Shown: positions 33,381 to 40,759 of the stretch, one piece after another
Layout: the number at the start of each line of letters is the position of its first letter
Numbering within the stretch: the first letter of the stretch is position 1
From: DASTSN01 sp035760665
Lineage (GTDB): Bacteria; Bacteroidota; Bacteroidia; Chitinophagales; Chitinophagaceae
Reading direction: 5' to 3'
NCBI GenBank assembly: GCA_035760665.1
Contig: DASTSN010000022.1
Coordinates: forward strand, 1 to 64,000
Length of the DNA: 64,000 nt
Program-made: the position numbers and the translations under genes
The notes under the pieces: generated by a model
What the model saw: only the letters and a program-made list of their open reading frames with translations
Database searches by the model: none
Told to the model about the DNA's origin: nothing

Positions 33381-34496
33381 TTAGTCTTCTTTAAGGGCAT
33401 TGAATAAAAGAATCTGGTTTTTCGTAATCAGTTGTTCACCGCCTTTGAGACCCGAAGAAAGGTATGTGGTGCTGCCTACGGTTGTGATTATATCCACCTG
33501 GCGTAACTCCAGGTTACATTTGTCGTGATAGATGATTACATAATTTTTTCCATAATCACTTACGATAGCATTCGCGGGCACGGCCACTGATTTTTTGCCT
33601 GCTTTATTCTGCACCAGTATATTGGCAAACATCTCAGGTTTCAGTTGCATCCGCGGATTGGGAATCCGAATGCGCACTTTCATAACTTTTGTTTCAGGAT
33701 CCAGGATCTGGTTTTCTTTGTCAACTACACCGCTGAAAGTGGTGTCCGGATAGGCCAGCGTCGTGATCAGGGCTTTATACCCTTCTTTTACCCTGGCGAT
33801 ATCGGTTTCGTACACATTGGCCCACACCCACACTTCGCTGATATCCCCGATTGTAAACAGGTTGTCGCCATTATCGCTCCTGATAAAGGAACCCTGTGAC
33901 AGCTTCTTTTCCACGACATAGCCGGTCATCGGCGCTGTAACAAGATAGGTGCCGCTGGCCGACGTAGTGCCTCCCCCGTTAATCGCAATTTGCTCTTTCA
34001 CTTTATTGGCTGCCGCCAGCGCTTTCTGGTAGTTTTCGGTTGCTTCGGAAAATTCGCGTTCACTGGCGATTCCGTTTTTATACAAAGCAGCGGCGTTATC
34101 CATTTGGCGCTTTGCAATAGCCACATCATTGTTGGCAGCAGATAAATCCGCGTAATTACCGGCCACGTCGGCACTTTGTATCACCGCCAGCACCTGCCCT
34201 TTCACCACTTTATCCCCCAGGGATACATTCACCTTCACCACTTTACCACTGCTAAAGGGAAAGACTTTCACCACTTTATTATCATTGAAACTGATTTCGC
34301 CAGCCAGTTTTACTTCATCATCCATATTGGTAATAAAGGCGGAATCAATACGGACGATTTTAGAAAGGGAGTCTGTAATGCAAACCTTTTTTTGTTCAGC
34401 CTGCTGCTGACTGTTGTTCTCCTTGCAGGAACTTGCCAGTGCCAGGCATGACAAAAAAATAAGCCCTTTAGGAAGCGATTGAAAATTGACAGACAT
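33381..34496 (-). CDS. RND efflux periplasmic adaptor (CusB/CzcB-type lipoprotein)
   Basis: A 371-residue membrane-fusion protein. The signal ends in LALASSC (lipobox, cysteine about residue 24), so it is a lipoprotein anchored in the inner membrane. The barrel-sandwich part has VKVNVSLGDKVVKGQVLAVI and GYVVEKKLSQGSFIRSD, with a short alpha-hairpin between them. It lacks an extra N-terminal metal-binding (His/Met-rich) domain. It lies 17 bases upstream of the pump gene and 9 bases after the TolC-like gene. Confidence 0.93.
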   Translation of the reverse strand: MSVNFQSLPKGLIFLSCLALASSCKENNSQQQAEQKKVCITDSLSKIVRIDSAFITNMDDEVKLAGEISFNDNKVVKVFPFSSGKVVKVNVSLGDKVVKGQVLAVIQSADVAGNYADLSAANNDVAIAKRQMDNAAALYKNGIASEREFSEATENYQKALAAANKVKEQIAINGGGTTSASGTYLVTAPMTGYVVEKKLSQGSFIRSDNGDNLFTIGDISEVWVWANVYETDIARVKEGYKALITTLAYPDTTFSGVVDKENQILDPETKVMKVRIRIPNPRMQLKPEMFANILVQNKAGKKSVAVPANAIVSDYGKNYVIIYHDKCNLELRQVDIITTVGSTTYLSSGLKGGEQLITKNQILLFNALKED

Positions 34497-34505
34497 GCGA
34501 TTTTA

Positions 34506-35780
34506 TTATTGAAGATGAATAATGTTTGAACCTGCGGTATAATTCAATTCAGCAGCAGCGTTCCAAAGATTTGCCTGCTGGGAAAGTTGACGTATTCTTG
34601 ATTCTTTATACGCATCAAAAAAATCGATGAACTCGATGAGGCTCACCTGCCGCTGCTGATAACTGTCGGCCATGTTTTTCATGAGCACATCATACTGGTC
34701 GCCCAGTTCATCATCCCTGTTTTGAAGAATAGCGGCCGCTACCTGCCATTTGCTATAAGCCGCGATAACATCCTGCTCAATCGCCGTTTGTATTTGCTGC
34801 ACACCAGCCTGCGCCTGTTTAATTCCATACTGAGCAGCACTGATATTACCCTTGTTGCGGTTTAAAATAGGTAACGGCAGTGCGACCGTCAGTCCATAAT
34901 AATTCGGCACATAGCTGTTGAGATGGTCGTATTCCACGCCAACAGTTACATCCGGGGAGACCAATGCTTTTTGATAAGCAAGATTATGCTGCTGTGCCAG
35001 GAGGTTGATTTGCGCCAGCTGTCCATCCGGGCGGTTTTGCCTGGCAGAATCTAAAATTTCTGCAATAGCAGGGAGCGATGAAACGGCAGGAAGCGTGATA
35101 CTTGGTAAAATGAATGTGCTGTCATTCTTTTGCAACAAAACGTGCAGGTCTTTTTGCAGATCCGTCACCTGGCGCAACAGATCGGCCCGGTCACTTTGCA
35201 AGGAGAACAATAATGACTTGATACGTACATTATCTTTTTCAGAAATATTGCCAGCCCTGAATTGTGCCTCCATGCCGGTAGCCATTTTCCGGGCGGCGTC
35301 AATTTCGCGATCAAGAAGGTTTTTTGTTTGCCATAACTGGTGAAGGTTGCTGTAATCAGTTGCCAGTACATAGCGCAGGTTCCGGAGGAGATCATACAGT
35401 TGCTGCTCGGCTGACAGCCTGTTATCAGCCGCCAGCTTTATTAACTTGTTGCGTTTGCCGGCGGTAAGAATCAATTGCTGCAGCTGAATGTACAGCTGCC
35501 CATATTCCTGGCCGTTTACAGTCTTATGCCGGAAAAATCGTCCATCGTACAGTGTTTGATCGGTACTGAGCATGGGATTGTCCCAGTAGCTTGCCTGTTT
35601 TTCCAGTGCTTTGCTGATATCCACGTTGTACTGTTGCGCCAGCAGGGAAAGGTTTTGCCGGAGGAACATATTTTCTGCATCCTGGAATGTCAATGCCAGT
35701 GTATCTGGAGAAGACTGTGCATGCGTGCAGGCTGCAAAGATCAGGAAGGGCAGTACGGATAATTGTATTGCTCGAAACAT
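34506..35780 (-). CDS. TolC-family outer-membrane efflux protein
   Basis: A 424-residue outer-membrane factor with signal peptide (ends near CTHAQS). Two OEP repeats of long helices and barrel strands are visible: LTFQDAENMFLRQNLSLLAQ (about 29-48) starts the first, and NRPDGQLAQINLLAQQHNLA (about 249-268) the second. It supplies the outer-membrane tunnel of the metal efflux system and is the first gene of the operon. Confidence 0.93.
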   Translation of the reverse strand: MFRAIQLSVLPFLIFAACTHAQSSPDTLALTFQDAENMFLRQNLSLLAQQYNVDISKALEKQASYWDNPMLSTDQTLYDGRFFRHKTVNGQEYGQLYIQLQQLILTAGKRNKLIKLAADNRLSAEQQLYDLLRNLRYVLATDYSNLHQLWQTKNLLDREIDAARKMATGMEAQFRAGNISEKDNVRIKSLLFSLQSDRADLLRQVTDLQKDLHVLLQKNDSTFILPSITLPAVSSLPAIAEILDSARQNRPDGQLAQINLLAQQHNLAYQKALVSPDVTVGVEYDHLNSYVPNYYGLTVALPLPILNRNKGNISAAQYGIKQAQAGVQQIQTAIEQDVIAAYSKWQVAAAILQNRDDELGDQYDVLMKNMADSYQQRQVSLIEFIDFFDAYKESRIRQLSQQANLWNAAAELNYTAGSNIIHLQ

Positions 35781-35907
35781 CTGTCAATGGTTTTGCGGTT
35801 CAAAATTCTAAACCGGGTAGCTCATTTTCAGGTGATTTCGGCAGAACGGGAAAATATGGCGATGAAGCCAATACCCGGGGAGTTGGCAGAACAAAAAAAA
35901 GAGTATT

Positions 35908-36882
35908 TCAGAGTACCAGCAGGCTGCAACCGCGCAGGTCACTGTTATCCATCCGTCCCAGCACTTCAAAACTGCCGTCATTATATACGTGGCCGGCATC
36001 ATCGGTGGCAATAAAACTGCAGGAATAAACATTTGCCAAATCAATAACGTTAATGGCGCCGGTTCCTGCCTGCCTGACATCCAGCGGATCTTCATCATCC
36101 CGCACCAGTACTTTCATCCAGGGCGGGCAGTGAAAAAGACCGTTACCTTTTGAATAGGCCTGCGAGAGCAACTCGGTCATTCCATACTCCGAATGAATGG
36201 AAGCTTGTGCAAAGGCATTTTTCAACACATCGTGTACCTCCTGACGAATCATCTCCTGCCGCCGGCCTTTCATGCCACCCGTTTCCATAATAACAACATT
36301 TTTTAACGCTGCCGGAAACAGCGCGGCAAAGTCCAGCAACGCAAAGGTTACACCGATAAGCAGCTTTTTTGAATGCCGGTCAGCCGCTAATGTTTCAGCA
36401 AGTTTTTGGTATTCATTCAGGTAAAAGCCACTGGCCGGGTGCTGGCTTAGCGCAATCATTTTTTTTACCATGTACACCAGCGAAGAGTGCTGACGCTCCA
36501 GGTACGAAGGTAATAAGCCGATGATGCACCAATCTTTTACCGGGCCGTACAATGATTCAAAACAGGTAAGAAAACTTTTTTCATAAATAGTAGCGTCTTT
36601 TACAAAATGCCTGCTATTAACAGTTTGGGTGGTGCCACTACTTTCAAAAATCAGCGCCGGGTGAAAATCGCCGGTTTGTACACGATGCGTTTTAAAAAAA
36701 CGAATGGGTAAAAAGGGTATTTGCGAAAGGTTGTGGATAGTGGCAGGCTGAATACCCAGCGAATCAACAAATGATTTATACACAGGATTAAGCCTGTATT
36801 GAAACCGGAAAATATCCAACGCCAGGGACGTAAAATCCGGCGGATTCACTGTAAAAATTTTATGACTCCATTCACAGGACAT
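35908..36882 (-). CDS. LuxE/PaaK-like acyl-activating transferase
   Basis: A 324-residue protein of the LuxE acyl-protein synthetase group, related to phenylacetate-CoA ligases. IPFLPIRFFKTHRVQTGDFH (about 55-74) and the ATP/AMP-binding SSGTTQTVNSRHFVKD (about 81-96) are diagnostic, along with VIMETGGMKGRRQEMI and SIHSEYGMTELLSQAYSK. No lux or fatty-acid reductase genes are adjacent, so bioluminescence is not implied. In Bacteroidota such stand-alone genes are of unknown role. The RND operon and this gene share a strand, 127 bases apart. Confidence 0.88.
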   Translation of the reverse strand: MSCEWSHKIFTVNPPDFTSLALDIFRFQYRLNPVYKSFVDSLGIQPATIHNLSQIPFLPIRFFKTHRVQTGDFHPALIFESSGTTQTVNSRHFVKDATIYEKSFLTCFESLYGPVKDWCIIGLLPSYLERQHSSLVYMVKKMIALSQHPASGFYLNEYQKLAETLAADRHSKKLLIGVTFALLDFAALFPAALKNVVIMETGGMKGRRQEMIRQEVHDVLKNAFAQASIHSEYGMTELLSQAYSKGNGLFHCPPWMKVLVRDDEDPLDVRQAGTGAINVIDLANVYSCSFIATDDAGHVYNDGSFEVLGRMDNSDLRGCSLLVL

Positions 36883-36909
36883 AGGCCATGCCGTATCAGT
36901 TCAAAAGCT

Positions 36910-36917
36910 TAAATTTG
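36910..36917 (+). promoter_or_regulatory. -7-type promoter box
   Basis: TAAATTTG fits TAnnTTTG and lies 17 bases before the lipoprotein gene start. No -33 match at the expected distance. Confidence 0.4.
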
Positions 36918-36934
36918 ACGGTCAAATCGTATTA

Positions 36935-37390
36935 ATGAGACGCAATATACTTTTAGCATTTGTTTTACTGGCCATTTTTACCGGCTGCAGCAAAACAAAA
37001 TTTGAATCTGTCCCGCAAGTTAAAGTGAAATCGCTGTCGCCCGGCCAGGTATTTAAAGGCGATATTATTACCCTGAAAGCGCGGGTTACTGATAAAGAAG
37101 GCGATCTGCAGGATTCCTTGTTGCTGGTATTTAAACGATTTGACACTGACAATACCAGCTTGCTCAGTGTGGATACCTTACGAGCTTCGCTTAACCCGAT
37201 TGATTTCCCGGATACAAAAGATATTGAAGTGCAGGTGCAGTTTTCTTACGGAGAATTACAACAGCCTTATTATTTTTTAAACACAGAATCCGACGACCGT
37301 CACATTAGTTTTGGCGTTATTGTGCAGGATCGTGCCGGTCACAGAAGTAACTATGATGAATCAGGCCAGATCGTTTTGAAAAAAATCTGA
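36935..37390 (+). CDS. Lipoprotein of unknown function
   Basis: A 151-residue lipoprotein. The signal is MRRNILLAFVLLAIFTGC, with lipobox FTGC (Cys18). The mature part looks like an all-beta immunoglobulin-like domain (VKSLSPGQVFKGDIITLKAR, TDKEGDLQDSLLLVF). No family is recognised. The UbiA-like gene follows after five bases, so the two are likely co-transcribed. Confidence 0.8.
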   Translation: MRRNILLAFVLLAIFTGCSKTKFESVPQVKVKSLSPGQVFKGDIITLKARVTDKEGDLQDSLLLVFKRFDTDNTSLLSVDTLRASLNPIDFPDTKDIEVQVQFSYGELQQPYYFLNTESDDRHISFGVIVQDRAGHRSNYDESGQIVLKKI

Positions 37391-37395
37391 TCACC

Positions 37396-38235
37396 TTGTT
37401 TAAGCAACTCACCCGGGCTTTTGTTTACAGTAATATTTTTATAGCACTGTGCGCGGTGGTTATGTCGTACCAAACCTACCAATTAGTACTAAAAACCACC
37501 CCCGACATATCACTACTGATCTTTATCTTTTTTTCCACTATCTGCAGTTATAGTTTTCATTGGTACCTGACCCTGCATTCGGAAATTCCTTCAGACCGGA
37601 TTGGCTGGGTGCATAAACACCGGATTGTGCATGCGGTACTATTTTTTTTCGGACTTGCCGGCTCGGTATTTTATTTTTTTTCTTTGTTAGCTCACTGGTT
37701 CTGGCTTTCTGTCTCGGCGTTGGTGACTTTTTTATATTCTGCTCCCAAAATTCCACATCCGTATTTCCGGGCCTTGCGAAAAATTGCCATTGGGAAAACC
37801 ATTTTTCTGGCAATCGTTTGGACCTATGTAACGGCTGTTTTACCGGTAATTATTTCCGGTGAATCCTGGCGAACGGATGCCGTTCTTTTTACCGTCAGCC
37901 GGTTTTTCCTGGTGTATGCTATTTGTGTACTATTTGATTACAGGGATCGGGAGGATGATAAAGTGGCCGGCATTCGCAGCATGGTTACCTGGTTTGGCGA
38001 CGAGGGAATCAACAGGCTGTTTATTGTTTCCATAGGCATATACGTTATTGCCACTATCTGGATGTATTATTACAATTATAGTATTAAATCAATCATCCTG
38101 TTACTGGTTCCCGGTTTTATTGTAACCATTTTATACAATTATGCCCGAAAACATTTTGATGACCTGTTTTATTATTTCGTTTTAGACGGGCTTATGATGT
38201 TCTCCGGTCTTTTGATGATGCTATTAGGCATTTAA
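37396..38235 (+). CDS. UbiA-like membrane protein with degenerate first Asp motif
   Basis: A 279-residue protein with eight or nine helices of the UbiA prenyltransferase fold. The second Asp-rich motif is present as DYRDREDDKVAG (about 180-191), but the first (NDxxDxxxD) is replaced by a region near SYSFHWYLTLHSE (about 51-63). Prenyltransferase activity is therefore uncertain. There is no ATG near the beginning: the start is probably TTG at 37396, five bases after the preceding stop, suggesting coupling with the lipoprotein gene. Confidence 0.8.
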   Translation: MFKQLTRAFVYSNIFIALCAVVMSYQTYQLVLKTTPDISLLIFIFFSTICSYSFHWYLTLHSEIPSDRIGWVHKHRIVHAVLFFFGLAGSVFYFFSLLAHWFWLSVSALVTFLYSAPKIPHPYFRALRKIAIGKTIFLAIVWTYVTAVLPVIISGESWRTDAVLFTVSRFFLVYAICVLFDYRDREDDKVAGIRSMVTWFGDEGINRLFIVSIGIYVIATIWMYYYNYSIKSIILLLVPGFIVTILYNYARKHFDDLFYYFVLDGLMMFSGLLMMLLGI

Positions 38236-38244
38236 CTAAATTTG
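38211..38244 (+). promoter_or_regulatory. Promoter of M42 peptidase gene
   Basis: TTTG at 38211-38214 and TAAATTTG at 38237-38244 (22-base gap), 21 bases before the ATG at 38266. It lies inside the 3' end of the UbiA-like gene. Confidence 0.55.
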
Positions 38245-38265
38245 CCGCACTATAATTTCATTTCT

Positions 38266-39375
38266 ATGGCAAAATCGGCTCGGACAAAAAAAAGTGTTCT
38301 TTCTGACAGCTCTCTTGGTTTTCTGCGTAATTATATCAACAATGCCTCGCCGGTTGGTTTCGAAACCAGCGGGCAGAAACTCTGGCTTCAGTATATCAAA
38401 CCCTTTGTGGACAGTCATTTTACTGATCCTTATGGCACAGCCGTGGGGGTGATTAATCCTGAACATGATTTCAAAGTGGTGATAGAAGCGCATGCGGATG
38501 AGATCAGTTGGTTTGTGAATTACATCACTGCCGAAGGATTGATTTATTTAAAAAGAAATGGTGGTGTGGATCCCTTTATCGCCCCGGGACAGCGGGTTTT
38601 TATTCACGGGAAAAAAGGACCGGTAAAAGCTGTTTTTGGCTGGCCGGCTATTCATACCCGTATTGGAAATGCCGAGCAAAAAGAGCCAACGCCTAAAATT
38701 GACAACCTGTTTCTCGATTGCGGTGCCAGGAGTAAAAAAGAAGTGGAGGCACTGGGTATTCATATCGGTTCCGTTGTGACCTACCAGGAGGGATTTGAGG
38801 AATTAGCCAATGATTACTACGTGGGGCGGGCTTTTGATAACCGGATTGGCGGTTTTATGATTGCCGAAGTTGCCCGTTTGTTGAAGGAAAATAAGAAAAA
38901 ACTGCCCTTTGGGTTATACATCGTTAATGCGGTGCAGGAAGAAATTGGTTTACGCGGCGCTGAGATGATTGCCCGCAGGATCAAACCCAACATCGCCATT
39001 ATCACAGATGTTACACATGATACCTCCACTCCCATGATCAATAAAATTATTGAAGGGGAATGCAGTTGCGGAAAAGGGCCTTCGCTGGCTTATGGCCCAG
39101 CCGTACACAATAAACTATTGCAACTGGTGCAGGATGTTGCCGCCAAGCAGCAAGTACCTTTACAATTACGCACTGTGTCCAGAAGCACCGGTACAGATAC
39201 GGATTCGTTTGCGTATGCAAACGATGGTTGCCCATCCGTACTCATTTCTATCCCGCTCCGTTATATGCACACAACTGTAGAAATGCTGCATAAAAGCGAT
39301 ATCGAAAATACCATTCGCCTGATGTACGAAACCTTATTAACCTTAAGTCCCAAAACCAATCTCAGTTATTTTTAA
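38266..39375 (+). CDS. M42-family aminopeptidase
   Basis: A 369-residue cytoplasmic M42 metallopeptidase (glutamyl aminopeptidase/endoglucanase M group). Metal ligands and neighbourhood: EAHADEISWFVNY (His-Asp), YYVGRAFDNRIGGFM (Asp), VNAVQEEIGLRGAEM (catalytic Glu-Glu), TDVTHDT and the C-terminal LISIPLRYMHTTVEM (His). I start at the ATG at 38266; a TTG at 38242 overlaps the promoter box and is unlikely. Substrate peptides unknown. Confidence 0.95.
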   Translation: MAKSARTKKSVLSDSSLGFLRNYINNASPVGFETSGQKLWLQYIKPFVDSHFTDPYGTAVGVINPEHDFKVVIEAHADEISWFVNYITAEGLIYLKRNGGVDPFIAPGQRVFIHGKKGPVKAVFGWPAIHTRIGNAEQKEPTPKIDNLFLDCGARSKKEVEALGIHIGSVVTYQEGFEELANDYYVGRAFDNRIGGFMIAEVARLLKENKKKLPFGLYIVNAVQEEIGLRGAEMIARRIKPNIAIITDVTHDTSTPMINKIIEGECSCGKGPSLAYGPAVHNKLLQLVQDVAAKQQVPLQLRTVSRSTGTDTDSFAYANDGCPSVLISIPLRYMHTTVEMLHKSDIENTIRLMYETLLTLSPKTNLSYF

Positions 39376-39462
39376 CACTGCCCGGATTACGGGAATAAAT
39401 ATGCCGGATCGTCGGCATACAATTATTGATACGTTTTAAGTAAGTATTTAAAACCAACGATT

Positions 39463-40443
39463 ATGGATATTCGAAATGACTGGACGCTCACAGAAATAAA
39501 AAACATTTACGATACACCCCTGCTGGAGCTTATTTACAGGGCGGCTACCATACACCGCCGTTACCAGGCTACCGGCGAAGTGCAGGTATGTACGCTGTTA
39601 TCTATCAAAACGGGAGGTTGTCCGGAAGACTGCGCTTATTGTCCGCAGGCTGCCCGCTACCATACCAACGTAGAAACCAAATCGCTGATGAAAACCGAGG
39701 AAGTGCTGGCGTATGCACAAAAAGCGAAGGATGCCGGCAGTACCCGTTTTTGCATGGGCGCAGCCTGGCGCGAAGTACGGGATAACCGCGATTTCGACCG
39801 CGTGCTGGACATGGTAAAAAAGGTCAATGAAATGGGTATGGAAGTTTGCTGCACGCTGGGCATGCTCACCGAAGAACAGGCAAAAAAACTGGCAGATGCC
39901 GGCCTGTATGCCTATAATCACAATCTTGACACATCTTCTGAATACTACAATGAAATCATTACCACCCGCACCTACGATGATCGCCTGAAAACCCTTGACC
40001 ATGTGCGTAAGGCCGGTGTGAGTGTATGTTGTGGTGGTATTATCGGCCTGGGAGAAACACATGAAGACCGTATCGGCATGCTGCATACCCTGGCAACGCT
40101 GCCTGCACATCCCGAAAGTGTCCCCGTCAACGCATTGGTACGTGTACAGGGCACGCCGCTGGAAAATAATCCCAAAGTAGATGTATGGGATATGATACGC
40201 ATGATTGCCACTGCCAGGATATTGATGCCTAAGGCCATGGTACGCCTGAGTGCTGGCCGTGCTGAAATGTCGGTTGCGGAGCAGGCGCTTTGTTTTATGG
40301 CCGGTGCCAATTCCATTTTTACCGGTGAAAAATTGCTGACCACGCCCAATCCCTCCTTTGAAGAAGATGAAACAATGTTCCGCCTGCTGGGCTTACAACC
40401 CCGTGAATCCTTCAAAGAAGAGAAAATGCTGCAGGAACAATAA
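39463..40443 (+). CDS. bioB: Biotin synthase
   Basis: Biotin synthase, the radical-SAM enzyme that inserts sulfur into dethiobiotin. 326 residues. The [4Fe-4S] motif CPEDCAYC has C53, C57 and C60. FCMGAAWREVRDNRDFDRVL and YNHNLDTSSEYY are typical, and ARG-type ligand region MVRLSAGRAEMS is near the C-terminus. No other bio genes are nearby. It ends with its own terminator. Confidence 0.97.
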   Translation: MDIRNDWTLTEIKNIYDTPLLELIYRAATIHRRYQATGEVQVCTLLSIKTGGCPEDCAYCPQAARYHTNVETKSLMKTEEVLAYAQKAKDAGSTRFCMGAAWREVRDNRDFDRVLDMVKKVNEMGMEVCCTLGMLTEEQAKKLADAGLYAYNHNLDTSSEYYNEIITTRTYDDRLKTLDHVRKAGVSVCCGGIIGLGETHEDRIGMLHTLATLPAHPESVPVNALVRVQGTPLENNPKVDVWDMIRMIATARILMPKAMVRLSAGRAEMSVAEQALCFMAGANSIFTGEKLLTTPNPSFEEDETMFRLLGLQPRESFKEEKMLQEQ

Positions 40444-40494
40444 AGAAACGGATCGTAGCATTTCCTACAAACAATTTTGAGATATACAAAAGCA

Positions 40495-40530
40495 ACGCCG
40501 GCAGCTTCATAAAACTGCCGGCGTGTTTTT
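40495..40530 (+). terminator. bioB terminator
   Basis: ACGCCGGCAG / CTGCCGGCGT (40495-40504 and 40515-40524) with a 10-base loop, then GTTTTT. Confidence 0.9.
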
Positions 40531-40612
40531 ATCGGTATTCAAAAAGACCGGTAAAGAGGCTGCGTTTCATGTTGAAAAAACCAAGGGGAGGCTTGCTCTC
40601 TTCATTGCAAAA

Positions 40613-40642
40613 CAAAAAAATCCCCCTGAAGATTCAGGGGGA
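40613..40642 (-). terminator. lon terminator
   Basis: TCCCCCTGAA / TTCAGGGGGA (40621-40630 and 40633-40642), two-base loop, followed on the minus strand by an 8-base T-run (A-run 40613-40620). It lies 94 bases after the lon stop. Confidence 0.88.
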
Positions 40643-40669
40643 GTAGATTTAACCCTTAAAACAACCAAC

Positions 40670-40759
40670 ATGAAATCTATATGTATAACCACCAAAAAGA
40701 TTGTTTGTTCGGGATCATTTAAAAATTGTTTGAAATCAATCCTGCAAAGCCCATTCTAA
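40670..40759 (+). CDS. Doubtful 29-residue peptide
   Basis: ATG at 40670 follows ACAACCAAC, like other starts in this window, and opens a 29-residue Cys/Lys/Ser-containing peptide ending inside the lon 3' end on the opposite strand. No family and no conserved feature; it may be the remnant of a gene whose 3' part was lost, or chance. Confidence 0.2.
   Translation: MKSICITTKKIVCSGSFKNCLKSILQSPF

Noticed and set aside
35908..36882. Bioluminescence locus suggested by the LuxE-like gene
   Set aside because: No luxA, luxB, luxC or luxD is present nearby; only the acyl-activating fold is shared.
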